A program made the position numbers and the translations under genes. Under the pieces are notes generated by a model. The model was not told the origin of the DNA and did no database searches. It was given only the letters and a program-made list of their open reading frames with translations. DNA of 64,000 nt, from the NCBI GenBank assembly GCA_035274845.1, contig DATENU010000004.1:1-64000 (forward strand), given 5' to 3'. Shown here piece after piece: positions 1 through 8,589 of this stretch; the first letter of the stretch is position 1, and each line of letters opens with the position of its first letter. This DNA is from Chthoniobacterales bacterium (GTDB taxonomy: Bacteria; Verrucomicrobiota; Verrucomicrobiia; Chthoniobacterales; UBA10450).

Positions 1-3000
1 ATTATTAAATGAGTCACTGACCCATCTTTTTACACAACGCCCCAGCGGATCGTACCCGAAGTACATCCAGTTCGAAGTGTTTTGATAAATCTTGCTCCAG
101 ATCGCCGTCGGCTGATTGAGCGCGTTGAAGCCCGCGGTCACGTACCCATCCTGCATGAGAATCCCGTTGCCCGGGAAAACCCACGGATTTGGAGGGCCTG
201 TGTTAACGTTGTCGTCGTAGAATATGCCGCTTCCCCAATGGAGTGGATCGTAAGGGGGCGGGTGGTCATGGTCGTTGTCCCAGCTCTCGTACTGATTCAG
301 CCCATTGCCATCGCGCCGCTTCATGTTCATCCACGCTGCGCGACTCGCCACATAGTTCAATCCCTTCCGATTTCCCAGCTCATCATACTGGAAACTGTCG
401 GTCCGAACGGCTCCACTAGGCGTACCCTCGGGGTTGGCGGCGCGATAGGAGGCACCGGTCAATTGCCCCTCGTCATCGTACGCAAACCGATCCCCGCGTC
501 CGTCCTCCATTTCGTTGTAATAGTTGTCAGTTCCCCGCTTCCAAGCCGTAATCCGGTCTCGGTTGTCCCGCCAATAATCCCGCTTCGCCAAGTCGTGGCC
601 GGTTGCTACATTTCGATGCTGGACCGAGCCGATCATCCCGCGGCCGTCGTATCCGAAGCTGCTCATCACTCCGTTCGCGTAAACCTGGTAGTCCACTTTC
701 CCATCCGCAAGGTAATAGTAATGAATTGGCTGTTGCCCTGAACTGTCCTGCACGAATTGGAGCTGTCCGCGCGCCGTATAATCACGACGCATCCATGTCC
801 CGTTCGGATATTGCATGTGCGCCACTTCGCCGCTGGGATAGCGCAAATAGTTGATTTGCGCAGGCGCACTCATTCCGACCACGTTGTCATTTTCCCACAA
901 TACCTGGTCCGCGTCGTCGTAGCCGAATTGGATCGTGGAGACACTGTTCGCGATGCTGGTGAGCCGATTTGCGGAATCCCAAACCCGGGCAATTCCGGGG
1001 GCCAAGGGCGTCGAAGGATGGGCCTGTGGCTCCAGGCTGAAACTATTTGATACCTCCCGACCGCGCGCGTCATATTCAATCGTCTTGAGCTGGTACTTGC
1101 GTGTCTTCAACAGGTGCACCTGCCCAAACTCATATGCGGTAGCTTCGTAAGTGTTATCTGGAAAATACGTGCTCTGGGCCCGGCCCGTCAGGTCGTAGTA
1201 AAAACGGGTCTCCTGGTGCTCCACCACCTGATCGTCTTTAGTCCGATGAGTCGTTACCTTCGCTAATTTCTTCATCGGGCCCCAAGGCCAATATTCCAGA
1301 TTGGTGGTTTGCTGGTGCTCATCAACAAACCGCCCGGGCTGGCCAAAAGCATCGTAATCGAGCCACTCTTGATACCGGCCGTCGGGGAACGTTACCTTCT
1401 TCTTATCTCCCGTCGGCCAGTAATCGATCGTGGTTGTGGGATAGACCGTTTGATTCCGCCGCTTCGGTTCGATTGTATCTTTGAGGCGGTTACGAGTGTC
1501 GTAAGTATAGGTAGTCACCCGGCTCAACGGATCGGTATACGTATGTTTCTGCCCGTTCTCGTCGTAGCTAAACCGGTGGGTTTCAATGTCGGCGCTGGCA
1601 TACCAATTCCCGATGGGGAGGGAGCTGGGTTGAATCCACCCTGTCTGTTCGGTGACAATCCGATTCTCTAGATCGTGTTCTCGCGTTGTCGTCCGGCGCT
1701 CCCCAAGCGCGTTGAACACGGGCTCGATCTGAGCGCGCCATTCGTTCTTCGTGTGGGCGGAGGCAGGGTATTGCGGGTTTTGCCCCGGTAGCCCCCCGTC
1801 CTTTATCACGCGGTCGTATACCCAGTCCCACCGACGCGAGTACTGAGTGCCCGAACCATTCCAGTTAGGCGCGAAGAGCCACTCGGTACAAGACGTGCAA
1901 CGCCGGTAGGAATCGTAGGTGTATTCCTTCCGATGTCCCATCTCATCAATGATAGCGGTGCAATTTCCGTCGGCATCGTACTCGTAGTGAACGGTGGGGT
2001 AGGTGCTACCGAGCGAGGCGTACTCGACCGTCATTACTTGCTGACGGCCATTGTACGTCATTCTGGTTGAGAACAGAGCGCCGCTCGCGCGCGCCCGCCC
2101 ATCTTTCATTGTCTTTACCAGACCGGTCCATTCTGGATGGGAGTCACCCGGGCCATAATAGCTGTACTCCTTGAAGTCAGGGCCTGAGCCCGAAGGATTA
2201 TCCACGCTATTGTATTCTCGGACAAGCTGGTGTTGCGCGTCGTAGACGTAGGTGTTGACGGCGTTACTAGGGAGGGTGTGGCTGGTGACCTGATTCCACT
2301 CATTGTAGAGGTAGTGTTCCGAGCTGCCGTCGGGATAAAAAATGTCCGTAACACGCCTTCGCCCGTCCCGAACGTACGTTGTTGGGAAGCCATTTTCATT
2401 CTTGGTGAAAAGAAAGTGGGGGTCCGGGTTGTGCATGATCGGGGCGAGCGGCGAAGTCCCTGCGGAGGGGTGGACCCGGTCGTACTCGTAATGGCCCCCA
2501 TCCATGTAGTCGATCTGAGACGGGCTGCCACTGGCGTCTGCCCAGACGAAGTTGGTGTAATTGTGTCTGCCATCCCACGCCTTCGATGGCTCATTCCCTA
2601 GTTGCTTTCGGGAGATTGGCGACACGGTCCACGGGAAGGTGAAATTTGTCACTTTCATCAGTTCATAGCCCTGACCGGCACCGATTTCAGGATCGTTAGC
2701 GGAATGTCCAAAATAAAACTTCCGCATCCCGCCGATGCCGTTGTAGTCGAAGCGCTCGCCGCCGCAACCGCTCGTCCATTTAGACACCATAGCGCCGCTG
2801 TCGCTTTTCTCTTCGGCGATGGTTTCTGGGGTGTTGAAAAAGACGTTGTCAAAGTAACTTGGCGGAGGCGTCGGCCCTGGCCCATTACTAAAACAATAAC
2901 CGCCGCCGTAATTGTACCTAATCTTCGTCATCGCTCCGGCAAAATGCGGGTCATAGGCCGTTTTCAGATTGGGCCAGGACGACTGTGGTTCGCCGGGACA

Positions 3001-3969
3001 TGGCTCCGTATCGCCCAGGCAGTATCCGTAGGTGTAGACCGCACTCGTGGTTTGGCCTGGGTTTGGCTGATCTGGATAACTCACCGACGTCAGCACTTGA
3101 TAACCGCCGACTGCGTTGTAACCGAAATTGACTTCCTGCCCAGCGGCATCACCGCCCGTCTCCACTTTTGCGATAAACGGCACTGTGTAGTCCGCATAGT
3201 TGTGCCAAGTCAGCGTCAGCCATCGGTTGTCTTGCTTTACTTTCTTGAGGTATCCTTGGTCGTATTCTAGTGTCGTTATTAGGCCATGAGGATCAATAAC
3301 CTCTGTCGCTTGATAGTTTATCGGTCCTCCTGTAAAATGGACCGTGCCGCCGTCACCGCGACGTAGCCAGAAATCATATCCGTTGTAGTCCATCTCTGCC
3401 AGGTGATCGTGAACCGTTCTACCGAGCGCGGGCCAGTCCCTTTCACCACGTGCGGGATCATACGGTGGGCCCATCCGCAAGGGTTGCGCGCCTGGTCCAA
3501 AATTTACGCGGTATATCTTGAATTTGGTGGCGTGGCCATCGGGATAAGTGATGGTGATAGCCGTTATCCAGGTTCGTTGCAGTCCGCTTTCACCGTCGCC
3601 CAAGATTTCTGTGTCGTCGTACACGGCTGTCCATTTCCAGGAGTGCGACCAACCGGATTCCCCAAAGTCCACCGGCCACTCGGCCGCTTCATCGTTGTCG
3701 TCGCAATGAACTGAGTTCCAATAGCGGGTGAAATCGAGTCCGTACGTTCCGAGTGCACCGGGGACGTGCAGATCGTTAACAATGCGGGTGGCGTTGCCGC
3801 TGTGGGCATCATAGCTTCCGCCAGTCGTGACTTGGCCTTTGAGCGCACCGGTATTCCCTTCGGGATTCTGATCAGGCGTAGGCTCGGGCGCCGCTACGGC
3901 CAGAAGGCTTCTGATTCCCGTGGCGAACAAGAATAGGAGGGCCAAAACTGAAATAACGCGCGGTCTCAA
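1..3969 (-). CDS. Rhs/YD-repeat secreted protein, C-terminus beyond the left edge
   Basis: The frame is open from a TTG at 3969 to base 1 (1323 codons, no stop; I checked every line of the frame). The start gives a signal peptide (arginines, then a VLALLFLFATG core ending near AVAAPEP). The middle and end carry many YD repeats such as YEYDADGNC, FSYDENGQKHTY, YTYDTRNRL, FYYDLTGRAQS and FGYDPLGRCVKRW, which is the Rhs-core pattern of a beta-cage shell. The first ~350 residues resemble the N-terminal region of wall-associated YD proteins. The TTG overlaps the stop of the upstream gene as TTGA, so the two are translationally coupled. The variable C-terminal part, which in Rhs proteins is often a toxin, lies outside the window. 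The start codon is inferred from the signal peptide and overlap. Confidence 0.88.
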   Translation of the reverse strand, partial: MRPRVISVLALLFLFATGIRSLLAVAAPEPTPDQNPEGNTGALKGQVTTGGSYDAHSGNATRIVNDLHVPGALGTYGLDFTRYWNSVHCDDNDEAAEWPVDFGESGWSHSWKWTAVYDDTEILGDGESGLQRTWITAITITYPDGHATKFKIYRVNFGPGAQPLRMGPPYDPARGERDWPALGRTVHDHLAEMDYNGYDFWLRRGDGGTVHFTGGPINYQATEVIDPHGLITTLEYDQGYLKKVKQDNRWLTLTWHNYADYTVPFIAKVETGGDAAGQEVNFGYNAVGGYQVLTSVSYPDQPNPGQTTSAVYTYGYCLGDTEPCPGEPQSSWPNLKTAYDPHFAGAMTKIRYNYGGGYCFSNGPGPTPPPSYFDNVFFNTPETIAEEKSDSGAMVSKWTSGCGGERFDYNGIGGMRKFYFGHSANDPEIGAGQGYELMKVTNFTFPWTVSPISRKQLGNEPSKAWDGRHNYTNFVWADASGSPSQIDYMDGGHYEYDRVHPSAGTSPLAPIMHNPDPHFLFTKNENGFPTTYVRDGRRRVTDIFYPDGSSEHYLYNEWNQVTSHTLPSNAVNTYVYDAQHQLVREYNSVDNPSGSGPDFKEYSYYGPGDSHPEWTGLVKTMKDGRARASGALFSTRMTYNGRQQVMTVEYASLGSTYPTVHYEYDADGNCTAIIDEMGHRKEYTYDSYRRCTSCTEWLFAPNWNGSGTQYSRRWDWVYDRVIKDGGLPGQNPQYPASAHTKNEWRAQIEPVFNALGERRTTTREHDLENRIVTEQTGWIQPSSLPIGNWYASADIETHRFSYDENGQKHTYTDPLSRVTTYTYDTRNRLKDTIEPKRRNQTVYPTTTIDYWPTGDKKKVTFPDGRYQEWLDYDAFGQPGRFVDEHQQTTNLEYWPWGPMKKLAKVTTHRTKDDQVVEHQETRFYYDLTGRAQSTYFPDNTYEATAYEFGQVHLLKTRKYQLKTIEYDARGREVSNSFSLEPQAHPSTPLAPGIARVWDSANRLTSIANSVSTIQFGYDDADQVLWENDNVVGMSAPAQINYLRYPSGEVAHMQYPNGTWMRRDYTARGQLQFVQDSSGQQPIHYYYLADGKVDYQVYANGVMSSFGYDGRGMIGSVQHRNVATGHDLAKRDYWRDNRDRITAWKRGTDNYYNEMEDGRGDRFAYDDEGQLTGASYRAANPEGTPSGAVRTDSFQYDELGNRKGLNYVASRAAWMNMKRRDGNGLNQYESWDNDHDHPPPYDPLHWGSGIFYDDNVNTGPPNPWVFPGNGILMQDGYVTAGFNALNQPTAIWSKIYQNTSNWMYFGYDPLGRCVKRWVSDSFNN

Positions 3970-4661
3970 TGTCCACCTCCAGTCTCCTGTTCGGCCTCTA
4001 TTACTGTTTCGATCGACGCTCGCACTACCGGCAGCACTGTCTTCATGCCCTGGCAGTAGAAGATGATGTGACTGCGATTTACTCCGTTCGCCAGTTGGGC
4101 AAGCACCAGGCAATCTCCATTCTCTGAAACCGTCAGAACCGCCCCGGGAGGATTGAGCGTCATCCCTCGGCCCGGCCTAACGTGAACGCTCTTGCCAGCG
4201 GCCCGCGGATCAAATTGCGCCCTCAGCCAGACTGGCTCGGTTCCCGTAACGTAAGCCTGGTCCAACTTGTTGGACCTGCGCTCGGGAATTTGAGGCGATT
4301 CGGATTCTTGTCGCCAGATTTGAACCTCGGGTTTGGACAGCTCAATTTCAGTAGCACTCGGGCCGACGGAAAGCGGAATTTCAATGATTGGCGGTGGGGG
4401 CGGAGGGACCGCTACTTCCGCTTGCGGAGCAGGGGCGTCTATTGGTTCGGCGGGAGTAACCTCTTCTTCGCCCTTGGGATTTAACGATTGCCATTCGACT
4501 TGTGGCGGCGCGGGCAGATTGTCGGGGTCGGGTGGTTCGGGTGGCATCACAGCCGGTATGGGCGGGAGCAACGGCGTCGGTTCTTGCGCTGGAGCATTCG
4601 CCCTCCATACGAAAAGGAAGAGAACGAAAAAACAATATCTAAGGTGAGAGATTCTTAACAT
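3966..4661 (-). CDS. secreted proline-rich protein upstream of the Rhs gene
   Basis: This 231-residue protein of unknown function starts at an ATG that gives a clean signal peptide (LRYCFFVLFLFVW core, AQEP at the likely cleavage site). The frame extends 26 codons further upstream, but that extension would bury the signal peptide. Residues ~25-110 are a proline/glutamate/alanine-rich linker with a run of seven prolines. The C-terminal ~100 residues look globular (GTEPVWLRAQFDP, GAVLTVSENGDCLVLAQLANG). Its stop overlaps the TTG start of the Rhs protein. The coupling suggests it is an exported partner of the Rhs shell, perhaps an anchor or chaperone, but that is inference only. Confidence 0.72.
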   Translation of the reverse strand: MLRISHLRYCFFVLFLFVWRANAPAQEPTPLLPPIPAVMPPEPPDPDNLPAPPQVEWQSLNPKGEEEVTPAEPIDAPAPQAEVAVPPPPPPIIEIPLSVGPSATEIELSKPEVQIWRQESESPQIPERRSNKLDQAYVTGTEPVWLRAQFDPRAAGKSVHVRPGRGMTLNPPGAVLTVSENGDCLVLAQLANGVNRSHIIFYCQGMKTVLPVVRASIETVIEAEQETGGGH

Positions 4662-4918
4662 AAGAGGTGATGGATTATTAGGCTGCGTTTCCGGGAAATT
4701 GCCCAGAGTCCGAAGAAGGAAATGGAGCGAGAGAGACACTCCCGACTGATGGGTCGGGACGGGAAATACGGATGGTCACAAAGGCCAACTTCCTGGGGAA
4801 TTGGGGCTCACTGGCGGAGGGTTAAAGCAGAAGCCGCGTCAAGCTGGCAAGCTATTTCTTTCGGCCGCCGCTCGAATCCCTCCAGGCACGCTCCCGCGCT
4901 ACCCTGCTTACCCGCAGC

Positions 4919-5785
4919 CTACTTCGCAGGGGCCTCGAGCTGTTTGAGACCCTCCGGTGTGAATTGAGCGTCCGCGTAACTGGGACCGCGCTTAATGCTC
5001 GACCCGGTTATGTGGGTGACGGAACCACGGGGCCCGGAAACCTCCAGATCGGCCGGGAGCGAGTCGCCTCCGTCGAGCAACATGCGGGTGATGTTGATGC
5101 GTCGAACGACTTTGCCTGAGCTGTCGTATTTCTCGATCTGGAGCGGCACCATCCGGCTTGGATCAATCCAGCTTTTCACACTCGCGTAAGAGGAGCTGGA
5201 GTCTTTATCGGGTTTCGATTCCAGAATCTGGCAGGCAAAGCGGCCCACGTTTTCCGTGCCGACGATCGTCTGCTGGCTCCAGGCGAAAGGACTATCGATG
5301 ATGTCTTCGTAGGAAAGCTCGCTGCCAAAAAGGGGCTGACTCATCTCCCCCGCCCCAATCGATTTAAGAGTGTCGGGCAGCTTGAGGAGTGTCCCGGTGA
5401 ATTTGTGTCCGGAGCGGTGGAGCAGCACCGATTCACCTTTCCGTTCTTTCGGAAAAAGAATCTGATAAACGATATCGGTGGTAGCGGCGGAAACCCGAGA
5501 CTTGATCTGCACCTGGAGGGTATCGCCGCCGGCCTGCATCCGAATCCGCACGAACGACGAACCGCTCTCCTTGGCCCTGAGCTTGGCCGCCAGCTCCGAG
5601 CCATTTTCGGCCGCGCCGGCCAGGATCGGGAACGCGAGGAAAATTGCGGCGAAAATAAGGGATGTGACCCGCCTTCGCTGTGCTTCGGCGTGGCAGGCGT
5701 GTGAACGGTGACGTGTGACGTGTGACATGTTGTGACGAATGACAGTAACGCTCTGACGAGCCTTTTCTCCTTTTTCTTCAGCCAT
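4919..5785 (-). CDS. LolA-like outer-membrane lipoprotein-sorting protein (PF17131-type)
   Basis: 288 residues. After a hydrophobic signal segment at residues ~41-58 (SLIFAAIFLAFPILAGAA) the mature part reads like the COG2834 LolA-like family: FVRIRMQAGGDTLQVQIKSR, YQILFPKERKGESVLL, a GTLLKLPD stretch and an YSD-like beta-rich C-terminus with SWIDPSRMVPLQIEKYDS. Such proteins bind acyl chains in a half-barrel and commonly sit beside MacB-type transporters. It is the last gene of the PKS operon and its ATG overlaps the permease stop by 8 nt (ATGGCTGA). The ~40 residues before the signal segment are encoded by short TGTGAC-type repeats and look like an in-frame insertion; an internal ATG at residue 20 is an alternative start. 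Confidence 0.8.
   Translation of the reverse strand: MAEEKGEKARQSVTVIRHNMSHVTRHRSHACHAEAQRRRVTSLIFAAIFLAFPILAGAAENGSELAAKLRAKESGSSFVRIRMQAGGDTLQVQIKSRVSAATTDIVYQILFPKERKGESVLLHRSGHKFTGTLLKLPDTLKSIGAGEMSQPLFGSELSYEDIIDSPFAWSQQTIVGTENVGRFACQILESKPDKDSSSSYASVKSWIDPSRMVPLQIEKYDSSGKVVRRINITRMLLDGGDSLPADLEVSGPRGSVTHITGSSIKRGPSYADAQFTPEGLKQLEAPAK
5664..5743. repeat. TGTGAC-type short repeats inside the LolA-like gene's 5' end
   Basis: On the plus strand the units GTGTGAACG, GTGACGTGTGACGTGTGAC and TTGTGACGAATGAC follow one another, next to a GCCTTCGC..GCTTCGGCG palindrome. The segment is in frame and encodes the odd His/Arg-rich stretch ahead of the signal peptide. It is unlike the flanking coding sequence, so a repeat insertion between start codon and signal peptide is likely. 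Confidence 0.5.
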
Positions 5786-6893
5786 GCAAGGCGAGGCTCG
5801 GCGTCAGGCGCGAACTTCGCCAGGCCGGGTAGAAGCCGCTCAGGACGCCGACGCAGACCGAGATGCCAACGGCCATCACGATAAGATTGACGCTGAGGTC
5901 CGGCTCCAGCAGGCCCCGGATGGCGGGCGCGGATTTCATCAGCTGAACACCGACAACGCCCAGGCCCACGCCAATGATCCCACCGAGGAGCCCGAGCATG
6001 GCCGACTCCAACAAGATCATCTTCACGATCCGGGTTCGTCTCCAGCCGAGGGCCAGCAGAACCGCGATCTCCTGTTTTCGTTCAAATACGCTCATCAGCA
6101 TGGTGTTCGTTACGCCCAGCACGCCGACGAGCACCGCCAGAAGCGACGTGCCCCAGCTCATGCCGTTGATCACGCGGTAGCCCTCCGTGTTCACCAGATG
6201 CTCGCTCGCGGGCTCGGCGTGGGCTTCCGGAATTTTTCTCGATATTTCGTCGCAGAGCTTCCGGATTCCCACGTCATCGGTCCCGGGAGCCACCCGCACG
6301 TCAATCGCGCTGATTTGGTCGTGGTTCCCGGTGATCTGCTGGAGCAGCGGCAGAGAAAGAATGATCGAGCCGTTCTCGACAAAGGCCCCGCCCTCGGCGA
6401 TGCCGACCACAGCCAGCTCTTCCGTTTCGATCTGAACGGTGTCCCCCACTTTCTTTTTCAACACGTCCGCCGCGGAAGTGCCCAGAACCACAGCCCGCTC
6501 GTTCTGATCATTCGGCAGGCGGCCGGAAACAAGTTTCAGGTTACCCCAGGTGAACCCACCCCATTCGCGCCCCGATATCACCATCAATTCGGCTTTTTCG
6601 ATGCTCATCAATTCCACCAGGCCCTGGCTCGTTCCGGCCAGGCCCGGCAGGTTCGCAATGCGATCGCGGGTCGAAGCCGGGAACGGCTTCGGAGTCAATG
6701 AACCGCGCATGTTGTGCACGACGATGTCGGTCCCGCGGGACTTCATGCCGGCGGTCCAGCTGGTGAGCAGCCCCCGGGACAAGCCGATCAACGCCACCAC
6801 CGCGGCAATACCCACCGCGATGCCCAAAAGAGTCAATCCGGTCCGGACCGGCCGGCGTTGCAGACCGCGCGTGACTACGTTGAAAAATGTCAT
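5778..6893 (-). CDS. MacB/FtsX-type ABC transporter permease
   Basis: 371 residues with the MacB layout: an N-terminal membrane segment after an RRPVRTGLTLLGIAVG motif (residues ~12-38), a periplasmic MacB_PCD-like domain (residues ~40-240), and three C-terminal FtsX membrane helices starting near GTSLLAVLVGVLGVTNTML and ending with GFYPAWRSSRLTPSLALHG. The cytoplasmic ERKQEIAVLLALGWRR loop is the standard coupling helix. The chosen ATG follows the ATPase stop by one base (TGAAATG); the frame continues 18 codons upstream but that would overlap the ATPase. With the ATPase and LolA-like protein it forms a lipid or lipoprotein export or extraction unit serving the PKS product (inference). Confidence 0.9.
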   Translation of the reverse strand: MTFFNVVTRGLQRRPVRTGLTLLGIAVGIAAVVALIGLSRGLLTSWTAGMKSRGTDIVVHNMRGSLTPKPFPASTRDRIANLPGLAGTSQGLVELMSIEKAELMVISGREWGGFTWGNLKLVSGRLPNDQNERAVVLGTSAADVLKKKVGDTVQIETEELAVVGIAEGGAFVENGSIILSLPLLQQITGNHDQISAIDVRVAPGTDDVGIRKLCDEISRKIPEAHAEPASEHLVNTEGYRVINGMSWGTSLLAVLVGVLGVTNTMLMSVFERKQEIAVLLALGWRRTRIVKMILLESAMLGLLGGIIGVGLGVVGVQLMKSAPAIRGLLEPDLSVNLIVMAVGISVCVGVLSGFYPAWRSSRLTPSLALHG

Positions 6894-6894
6894 T

Positions 6895-7617
6895 TCAGGA
6901 ACGCACGGGAAGATTCGATGGCTCACCGTCGAAAACAACCCGGCCATCTGTCATCTGAACGGCGCGCGAGGCTCGCCGAGCCACAATCCTATCGTGGGTA
7001 ATCAGGATCATCGTCATGCGGCGTTCGCGCTGAAGATTGACCAAAAGATCGAGAATGAGCGCGGCGTTTTCGGTATCCAAATTCCCGGTGGGTTCGTCGG
7101 CCAGAAGGACCGAAGGCGAATTAGCGAGACTTCTGGCAATGGCGACGCGCTGACGTTCTCCACCGGAAAGTTTCGCCGGAAAATGGTCCACTCGCTTCTC
7201 CAATCCGACCGCGTTCAATAGTTCGCGAGCCCGAGCCGTCCGCTTCGCGCGCGACTCGCGACCTTCGAACATCGGAATCTGGACGTTCTCGATCGCGGTA
7301 AACGTGGGGAGCAGATGAAAGGATTGAAAGATGAAGCCGATCTCGCGGGCGCGGTAGGTCGAGGCATCATAATCGTCGAGCAACGACTTTCCCCGGTATC
7401 TCAGGGTTCCGGAACTGGGTCGATCGAGCGAGCCAAGCATCTGGAGCAAAGTAGTCTTCCCGCTGCCGCTTGGGCCAACAATCGCCACAAACTCGCCATC
7501 GCGAATCTGGAAATCCACGCCGCGCAAGGCCTGCACCTGGCCGTCGTCGTAATCCTTGGTGAGCCCGGCCGCTTCGAAGACAAACGGCAAGGCCGCGGGT
7601 GTTTCGTGATTACTCAC
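6895..7617 (-). CDS. MacB/LolD-type ABC transporter ATP-binding protein
   Basis: 240 residues from a GTG that overlaps the desaturase stop as GTGA. The frame extends 12 codons upstream to an ATG, which would overlap the desaturase by 40 nt. Walker A (GPSGSGKTT), Q-loop (FIFQSFHLLP), ABC signature (LSGGERQRVAIARSL), Walker B (VLLADEPTG) and the His switch (LITHD) are all present, so it should hydrolyse ATP. The sequence is of the LolD/MacB family, which powers lipoprotein release or efflux by mechanotransmission rather than classic transport through the membrane domain. Its partner permease follows after one base. Confidence 0.93.
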   Translation of the reverse strand: MSNHETPAALPFVFEAAGLTKDYDDGQVQALRGVDFQIRDGEFVAIVGPSGSGKTTLLQMLGSLDRPSSGTLRYRGKSLLDDYDASTYRAREIGFIFQSFHLLPTFTAIENVQIPMFEGRESRAKRTARARELLNAVGLEKRVDHFPAKLSGGERQRVAIARSLANSPSVLLADEPTGNLDTENAALILDLLVNLQRERRMTMILITHDRIVARRASRAVQMTDGRVVFDGEPSNLPVRS

Positions 7618-8588
7618 GAGACCGGCTGCCCGTTCCGTGAGGCGTCGCGCCATTGAGCGCCGACGCGGGGATTGCCCAGGCTGCGAATCACATCCGGAAG
7701 CGCCTGCCGATAGCTGATGAAGGGAGCCACGTCGCCCGGCTCCTTTGGCTCCAGGATCGCGGTGAACTGCGGCAGGACGCGATGCGGCAGCCCGGCATTT
7801 TCATGATGCACGCCGTGATACGGCTCGTGGAGCAGCGTGTAAGCGAAGATCCGCCCGAGCCAGCTCTTCGGCACGATGCTGCGAGTGGAGCTGTTGACCG
7901 TGTTCCCCATCAGTCCCAGGTGTTCCACGTACTTCCGCCAGGTCTGGAGATTGGCCGCAATCATCGCCGGCGCCAGGTAAATCCAGACAAAATATTTCCA
8001 GACCCCAAAAAGCGCGACCGCCGTGAGGATCGCCGTCCAAGAGACGAAGGAGAGCGCGAGCTCGAACCAAATTCGGCGCCTTACCTTCCGGCTCCGAACC
8101 GGTGAGTTCTGCTCGAAGAAAACGCGAAAGAAGATAATCGGCGAATAGAACAACGCGACGGTCAATTCCAGGAAAGCGGACAGGCCGCGCTTCCAACGGG
8201 ACATTCGGGGCAGGACGAAGGGCCAGAGCTCTGTGTCCTTCTCGGTGCCGAGATACATGTGGTGCCGCTGATGCACCACCCGGTAGAGATTGAACGGGAG
8301 AAAGCTGAAAATTCCGATAAGGACGCCATCGAATTCATTCAATCGCCGGCTCTTTCGCAGGAGGCCGTGGGAGGCTTCATGAAAGCCGATGAGCAATCCG
8401 TGCATGAGATGCGCAGCGACCAGGACCAGCGGTGCAGCTAACCAAAGCCATCCCTTCCAGACTGCCGCCCAGATTGCGATCTCACAGAGGGCAAGGAGGA
8501 AGACCAGCGTCTGAAAATCGACACTGTTAATGGGATGCTCCTCTCGCAGGGTCGGAGCTTTTTCGATCTCGAGGGCCAGGCTAACCAT
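7614..8588 (-). CDS. membrane fatty-acid desaturase
   Basis: 324 residues, PF00487-type integral membrane di-iron desaturase or hydroxylase. The three histidine boxes are intact: HEASH at 70-74, HQRHH at 106-110 and a C-terminal HEPYHGVHH near residue 255-265. Hydrophobic segments at ~26-65, ~145-165 and ~185-215 fit a membrane protein with the boxes on the cytoplasmic side. It follows the condensation-domain gene through a TGAAATG junction and overlaps the ATPase start. In this operon it probably introduces a double bond or hydroxyl into the polyketide or fatty acyl product; the substrate cannot be read from sequence. Confidence 0.92.
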   Translation of the reverse strand: MVSLALEIEKAPTLREEHPINSVDFQTLVFLLALCEIAIWAAVWKGWLWLAAPLVLVAAHLMHGLLIGFHEASHGLLRKSRRLNEFDGVLIGIFSFLPFNLYRVVHQRHHMYLGTEKDTELWPFVLPRMSRWKRGLSAFLELTVALFYSPIIFFRVFFEQNSPVRSRKVRRRIWFELALSFVSWTAILTAVALFGVWKYFVWIYLAPAMIAANLQTWRKYVEHLGLMGNTVNSSTRSIVPKSWLGRIFAYTLLHEPYHGVHHENAGLPHRVLPQFTAILEPKEPGDVAPFISYRQALPDVIRSLGNPRVGAQWRDASRNGQPVS

Positions 8589-8589
8589 T

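Noticed and set aside
1-3969. The Rhs region as a decayed, frameshifted pseudogene.
   Set aside because: I read the minus-strand frame line by line from 3969 to 1 and found no stop or frameshift; YD repeats keep one phase throughout.
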